DNA of 64,000 nt from Picocystis sp. L7 (taxonomy: Eukaryota; Chlorophyta; Picocystophyceae; Picocystales; Picocystaceae), in NCBI GenBank assembly GCA_020975725.1, contig QXJR01000010.1, forward strand, positions 515,501 to 579,500, in the 5' to 3' direction. Numbering within the stretch: the first letter of the stretch is position 1; each line of letters starts with the position of its first letter. Shown here piece after piece: positions 60,632 to 64,000 of this stretch. Below the pieces are notes generated by a model. That model searched no databases. It saw only the letters and a program-made list of their open reading frames with translations, and had not been told where the DNA came from. Both the position numbers and the translations under genes were made by a program.

Positions 60632-63472
60632 ATGACCCATGCACAGGACATAAGGAGCTTCTTCGGAAAGCCCGCCGAAGAAAGCACCCCGACGACGAAG
60701 AAGGATAAGAAGCAAGTGGTGGTGGAGCTGTCGGACGATGAAGAGGAAGGCGACGTCCAGACGAATGCCTCCGAGCAAGCGTCAAAGAGACCAACCAGAA
60801 ATCAAGGACCCAAGAGCAAGCGCAGGAAGCTAGTGGTAGACAGCGAGGATGAGGACGATGAATACCGGGTGGAAGTGGAGAGCAGTGAAGATGAAGAGTT
60901 CCAAGCGGATGAAATCGAGTCCGATGAGGTGTTAGAAATCACACCCACGAAAAGAAAGGCAGGACGGAGGCCTACAAAGGCTAGAAACTCGCCCGCCTCC
61001 AAGGCTAGGACACCCAGGAAGAGCACAACACCCTCAAAGACAGCACAAGAGCTACAAAATCCAGCTGCTGTAGCGATGGTGGACGAAGCAATCGGAGATC
61101 TACCTCCAGAGGAAGACCTCAAGTTCTCCATCATGCAGCGCACCGAAGGCGCAACATGGGGCCAATTCCAAGAAGCTAGAGAGGAACCGCCCAATCGGGG
61201 GATGAAAGAAGTTCCTCGTGGTGCGGATGGGTGCCTTGAAGGCAAAACTTTTGTTGTCTCCGGCGTGTTGGATTCACTCACTCGGGAGGATGCGGAGGAC
61301 CTCATCAAGCGTCACGGTGGCAGGATCACGAGTGCTGTGAGTGGGAAGACAACATTCCTGCTGGTGGGGAACAATGCGGGGAACAGCAAAATGGATAAAG
61401 CCCGTAAGCACAACACCAGGCTCATCGATGAAGATGGCTTGTTCTTGCTCTTGAAAGCGGCTCCCGCGGAAGAAGCAAAAGGAGGATCAGACAGATCAAA
61501 ACCTGCAGATGTTGCCGTGCAAGAACCTAGTCCTGGATTTGGACTTCCTCCGAAGCGTGAACCAAAGAAGGAGGGTTGGAGTGCTTCTGCTGTTGCTGCG
61601 GCAAAAGGCTTACCGATAGAACGAGTACCCCAACCAACCAGCCTGCCCCCTCGACCAGCCGCCGGGACAAAAAGCGGCACGAATGGGCTCCTGTGGGTCA
61701 CCAAGTACAAACCCAAGACCTCCCAGGAACTTGTAGGGAATGGCACAAATATCGCAACACTGCGCCACTGGTTGCAGGAATGGGAGAGGGTTCATCTCCA
61801 TGGAATGGAACCCACCCGTACAAGGGAGATGGGCCAGAAAGATAGGATACAAGATATGAAAAAGAAGGCCGTGCTGCTCAGTGGTCCTCCAGGGATTGGG
61901 AAAACTAGTGCAGCCACGATCCTTTGCTCAGAATTGAATTACCAAGTGATGGAAGTAAACGCGAGTGACACTAGGAATAAGGCAGACAATGATCTCGGCA
62001 AGGGCATGGTTGCCAAGAAATCAAACATGCTCAAGGAGATGGTCACAAACACTGCTATTGGGGGCAAAAAGCTTGCCCTGATTATGGACGAAGTAGACGG
62101 GCTTGCTGGGAATGAAGACAGAGGAGGCGTTTCTGATTTGATCCAGAAGATCAAGTTCAGTAAGATCCCCATCATATGCATTTGCAACGACAAGTACAGC
62201 CAGAAACTGCGGAGTCTTAAGAACTATTGCATGGACATGGAGTTTCGGCGTCCCACCAAGCAGCAGATCGCTGGGCGCATGCAGATGGTGGCCGCTGCTG
62301 AGGGTTTGCAAGTTGACCCAATGGCCATGGAAACGCTGGTAGAAGCCTGCAACCAGGATATAAGGCTCATTCTGAACCAGCTTCAAATCATGAGAGTGAG
62401 AATGCAGAAGGTCACTTTTGATGATATCAAAGGGGGGAGCAAGGGTATGAGCAAGGACATGGATATGAGTCCTTTCACCTGCACAACCAAGCTCTTTGGC
62501 TTTGAATCCTCCAATTTATCCATCAACGAGAGAAGCGAATTGGCCTTTGCAGATCTGGACTTGATTCCTCTCCTCATACACGAGAACTATCTGAATCATC
62601 GTCCCTCACTTGCAAGAGATGAAATGCAGAGGTTGAAGTGTGTAGCAAAAGCAGCCGATGCTATTAGTCTTGGAGATGTTGTGAATCGATCGATTCGGCA
62701 GAAACAAAATTGGAATCTGATGCCATTTGCAGCGATCATGTCTGCAGTTTATCCCACGGCATACATGCGCGGCCCTCGCGAAACATTTGGTCTGTATCCT
62801 GGGGAACCCAACTTCAACAGATTCACCGCGTGGTTAGGCCAGAATTCTTCACAAGGAAAGCAGATGCGAATACTTGGTGAGGTGCGTAGCCACCTGCAGT
62901 CTTCTGGATTGGTAGATGTGGATTCACGCTCTGTGCGTATGGAGTATCTTCCTTATCTTAAGGAACGCATGGCATCTTTGCTCCAACAAGGAGGGAAAGA
63001 TTCTCTTCCCGAGCTTTTTGAGCTCATGGATGAATACTGTGTGACAAGAGAAGATTTCGACTCCATTGTTGGTCTTACTAAGTTCAAGACAAAGTCTGCC
63101 TGGGGCGCGGATCCACTACAGGGTGTTCCAACGGCAGTTAAGTCTGCATTCACGCGCGAATACAACAAGGCTAGTCATGCCATCCATGCAGGATTCATGC
63201 TACCAGACTTCAAGCGCCGGCGTGGCAAAGCTTCCGCTTTGCCAGAGCAGATCATTTCCGAGGATGGAGAAGAGGCAGAGGACATGTATGATGAAGGTGA
63301 AGAAGGGGAGGAGGAAGAAGACGAAGGAAAGGAGGCGGCCGATGCAAAATTGAAGAAGATTTCGTCCAGGAAATTGGAGCGAATGAACTTTGAGGCCAAG
63401 CCCACACGGGGAGGTGGGAAAGGCAAGGCCACAACCAGGGGTCGCGGTCGTGGTCGTGGTCGTGGCAAATGA
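60632..63472 (+). CDS. RFC1: Replication factor C large subunit RFC1
   Basis: Large subunit of the clamp loader that places PCNA on DNA. The 946-aa protein starts with a PCNA-binding-like motif (AQDIRSFFGKP) as in human RFC1. An acidic and Lys-rich linker follows, then a BRCT domain at about residues 200-275 (LEGKTFVVSGVLDSLTRED, GGRITSAVSGKTTFLLVG). The AAA+ module carries Walker A LLSGPPGIGKTS (about 416-427), Walker B LALIMDEVDGL (about 481-491) and the sensor region IICICNDKY. The RFC1 C-terminal domain ends in an Asp/Glu-rich stretch and an Arg-Gly repeat tail. ATG 60632 is preferred because it places the PIP-like motif at the N-terminus; ATG 60611 would add 7 residues. Confidence 0.95.
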   Translation: MTHAQDIRSFFGKPAEESTPTTKKDKKQVVVELSDDEEEGDVQTNASEQASKRPTRNQGPKSKRRKLVVDSEDEDDEYRVEVESSEDEEFQADEIESDEVLEITPTKRKAGRRPTKARNSPASKARTPRKSTTPSKTAQELQNPAAVAMVDEAIGDLPPEEDLKFSIMQRTEGATWGQFQEAREEPPNRGMKEVPRGADGCLEGKTFVVSGVLDSLTREDAEDLIKRHGGRITSAVSGKTTFLLVGNNAGNSKMDKARKHNTRLIDEDGLFLLLKAAPAEEAKGGSDRSKPADVAVQEPSPGFGLPPKREPKKEGWSASAVAAAKGLPIERVPQPTSLPPRPAAGTKSGTNGLLWVTKYKPKTSQELVGNGTNIATLRHWLQEWERVHLHGMEPTRTREMGQKDRIQDMKKKAVLLSGPPGIGKTSAATILCSELNYQVMEVNASDTRNKADNDLGKGMVAKKSNMLKEMVTNTAIGGKKLALIMDEVDGLAGNEDRGGVSDLIQKIKFSKIPIICICNDKYSQKLRSLKNYCMDMEFRRPTKQQIAGRMQMVAAAEGLQVDPMAMETLVEACNQDIRLILNQLQIMRVRMQKVTFDDIKGGSKGMSKDMDMSPFTCTTKLFGFESSNLSINERSELAFADLDLIPLLIHENYLNHRPSLARDEMQRLKCVAKAADAISLGDVVNRSIRQKQNWNLMPFAAIMSAVYPTAYMRGPRETFGLYPGEPNFNRFTAWLGQNSSQGKQMRILGEVRSHLQSSGLVDVDSRSVRMEYLPYLKERMASLLQQGGKDSLPELFELMDEYCVTREDFDSIVGLTKFKTKSAWGADPLQGVPTAVKSAFTREYNKASHAIHAGFMLPDFKRRRGKASALPEQIISEDGEEAEDMYDEGEEGEEEEDEGKEAADAKLKKISSRKLERMNFEAKPTRGGGKGKATTRGRGRGRGRGK

Positions 63473-64000
63473 ATGTTTTCTCATTCTGCATGAAGTGTTC
63501 CTTCTTCTCAGCCTCCTAATCACTTGTGAATTTGCCGTCGAGCCGCTTCAAGATCCTCTTGGCGCAAGTCACAATCGTGAACATGCATCTCAAATCACGC
63601 CCATTCACTGCACCACGTGAACATATCTGCATCTACTTGTCTACTACGCTTTTCCTCGATGGGCATTGCATTCGACGGGAATCAATCCACCGCCACCGTG
63701 TAGTGTAGCCGGGTAACCGATTCCAGGGATGGAGATCTACTGAACACGATGGACGGACACTCAAGCCTTGTGTCTGGCTTCCATACTTATCAACACAATC
63801 TGTGTGATTTGACTCTGGCTTGTGAAAGGTTTCCTCCCCACCCCATCTCCCTTCCGAGAAAAAACTCCCTCGATTCCGGTTTGGTTCTTCCAAGAAAATG
63901 AATCGATCCAAACATTGCGAACGAGCAAAGCGGCGTCGCACGTGCAGAGCAAGCGCGTTTCGGCGTCGCCAAGGAGGACTTGCGCTTGCCGAAAAGCATC
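63473..64000. other. Downstream of RFC1, no gene seen
   Basis: About 530 bp to the window edge. Short minus-strand frames near 63633-63999 have no recognisable product. One could be the start or end of a gene that continues outside the window. Confidence 0.4.

Overview
This looks like nuclear DNA of a green alga, most likely an early-diverging or intron-poor chlorophyte. Several recognisable genes are typical of the green lineage: an LSF1-type starch-turnover protein (PDZ, inactive phosphatase domain, CBM48), cycloeucalenol cycloisomerase, a plant-type LIN9/ALWAYS EARLY protein with an N-terminal SANT domain, a plant-type (KRP-like) CDK inhibitor and a plastid-type histidine-biosynthesis enzyme. 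Most genes are single-exon. Three read best as spliced: SurE (one intron of 744 nt), a temptin/copper monooxygenase (one of 119 nt) and the CDK inhibitor (two, of 135 and 88 nt). No rRNA, tRNA, CRISPR array or intact mobile element was recognised. No species can be named from the sequence alone.

Layout. 1-2600 is gene-free and ends in a 24-bp tandem repeat. 2.8-15.1 kb holds a RING-CH E3 ligase (+), then a mostly minus-strand series: SurE, temptin/Cu monooxygenase, TruB pseudouridine synthase, LSF1-like protein and a HIT/GalT-like protein. A gene-free island follows (15.1-16.9 kb). From 17 kb to the end the genes alternate strand almost perfectly: PP2C (+), ABC1K (-), CCR4/Angel-type nuclease (+), RIOX1-like JmjC hydroxylase (-), HisB (+), adenylate kinase-like (+), USP deubiquitinase (-), coiled-coil unknown (+), TFIIIC-like WD protein (-), small unknown (+), gamma-glutamyl hydrolase (-), peroxiredoxin II/5 (+), MYND protein (-), ALY/LIN9 (+), Nudix hydrolase (-), eRF3 (+), KRP-like CDK inhibitor (+), SPRTN-like protease (-), ATG5 (+), cycloeucalenol cycloisomerase (-) and RFC1 (+). 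Convergent ends can be as close as 34-37 bp. Divergent starts share 0.5-1.2 kb G/C-rich intergenic regions, longer where a gene-free island intervenes.

The divergent intergenic regions carry recurring short motifs that may be a local promoter code: GGTTAACC/CTTAAC boxes (including a 26-bp perfect palindrome between gamma-glutamyl hydrolase and peroxiredoxin), CCCTTTCGA/TCGAAAGGG boxes and G-box palindromes (CCACGTGG). Four longer gene-free islands (1-2.6, 15.4-16.8, 33.1-34.1 and 48.6-50.6 kb) hold only short broken frames and may be relics of old repeats.

The genes are a housekeeping assortment rather than one pathway: DNA replication and repair (RFC1, SPRTN), cell cycle (KRP, ALY/LIN9), translation and RNA (eRF3, TruB, CCR4-type, TFIIIC-like), proteostasis and autophagy (USP, RING-CH, ATG5), plastid and starch functions (LSF1, ABC1K, PP2C, HisB, probably the peroxiredoxin) and sterol synthesis (cycloeucalenol cycloisomerase).
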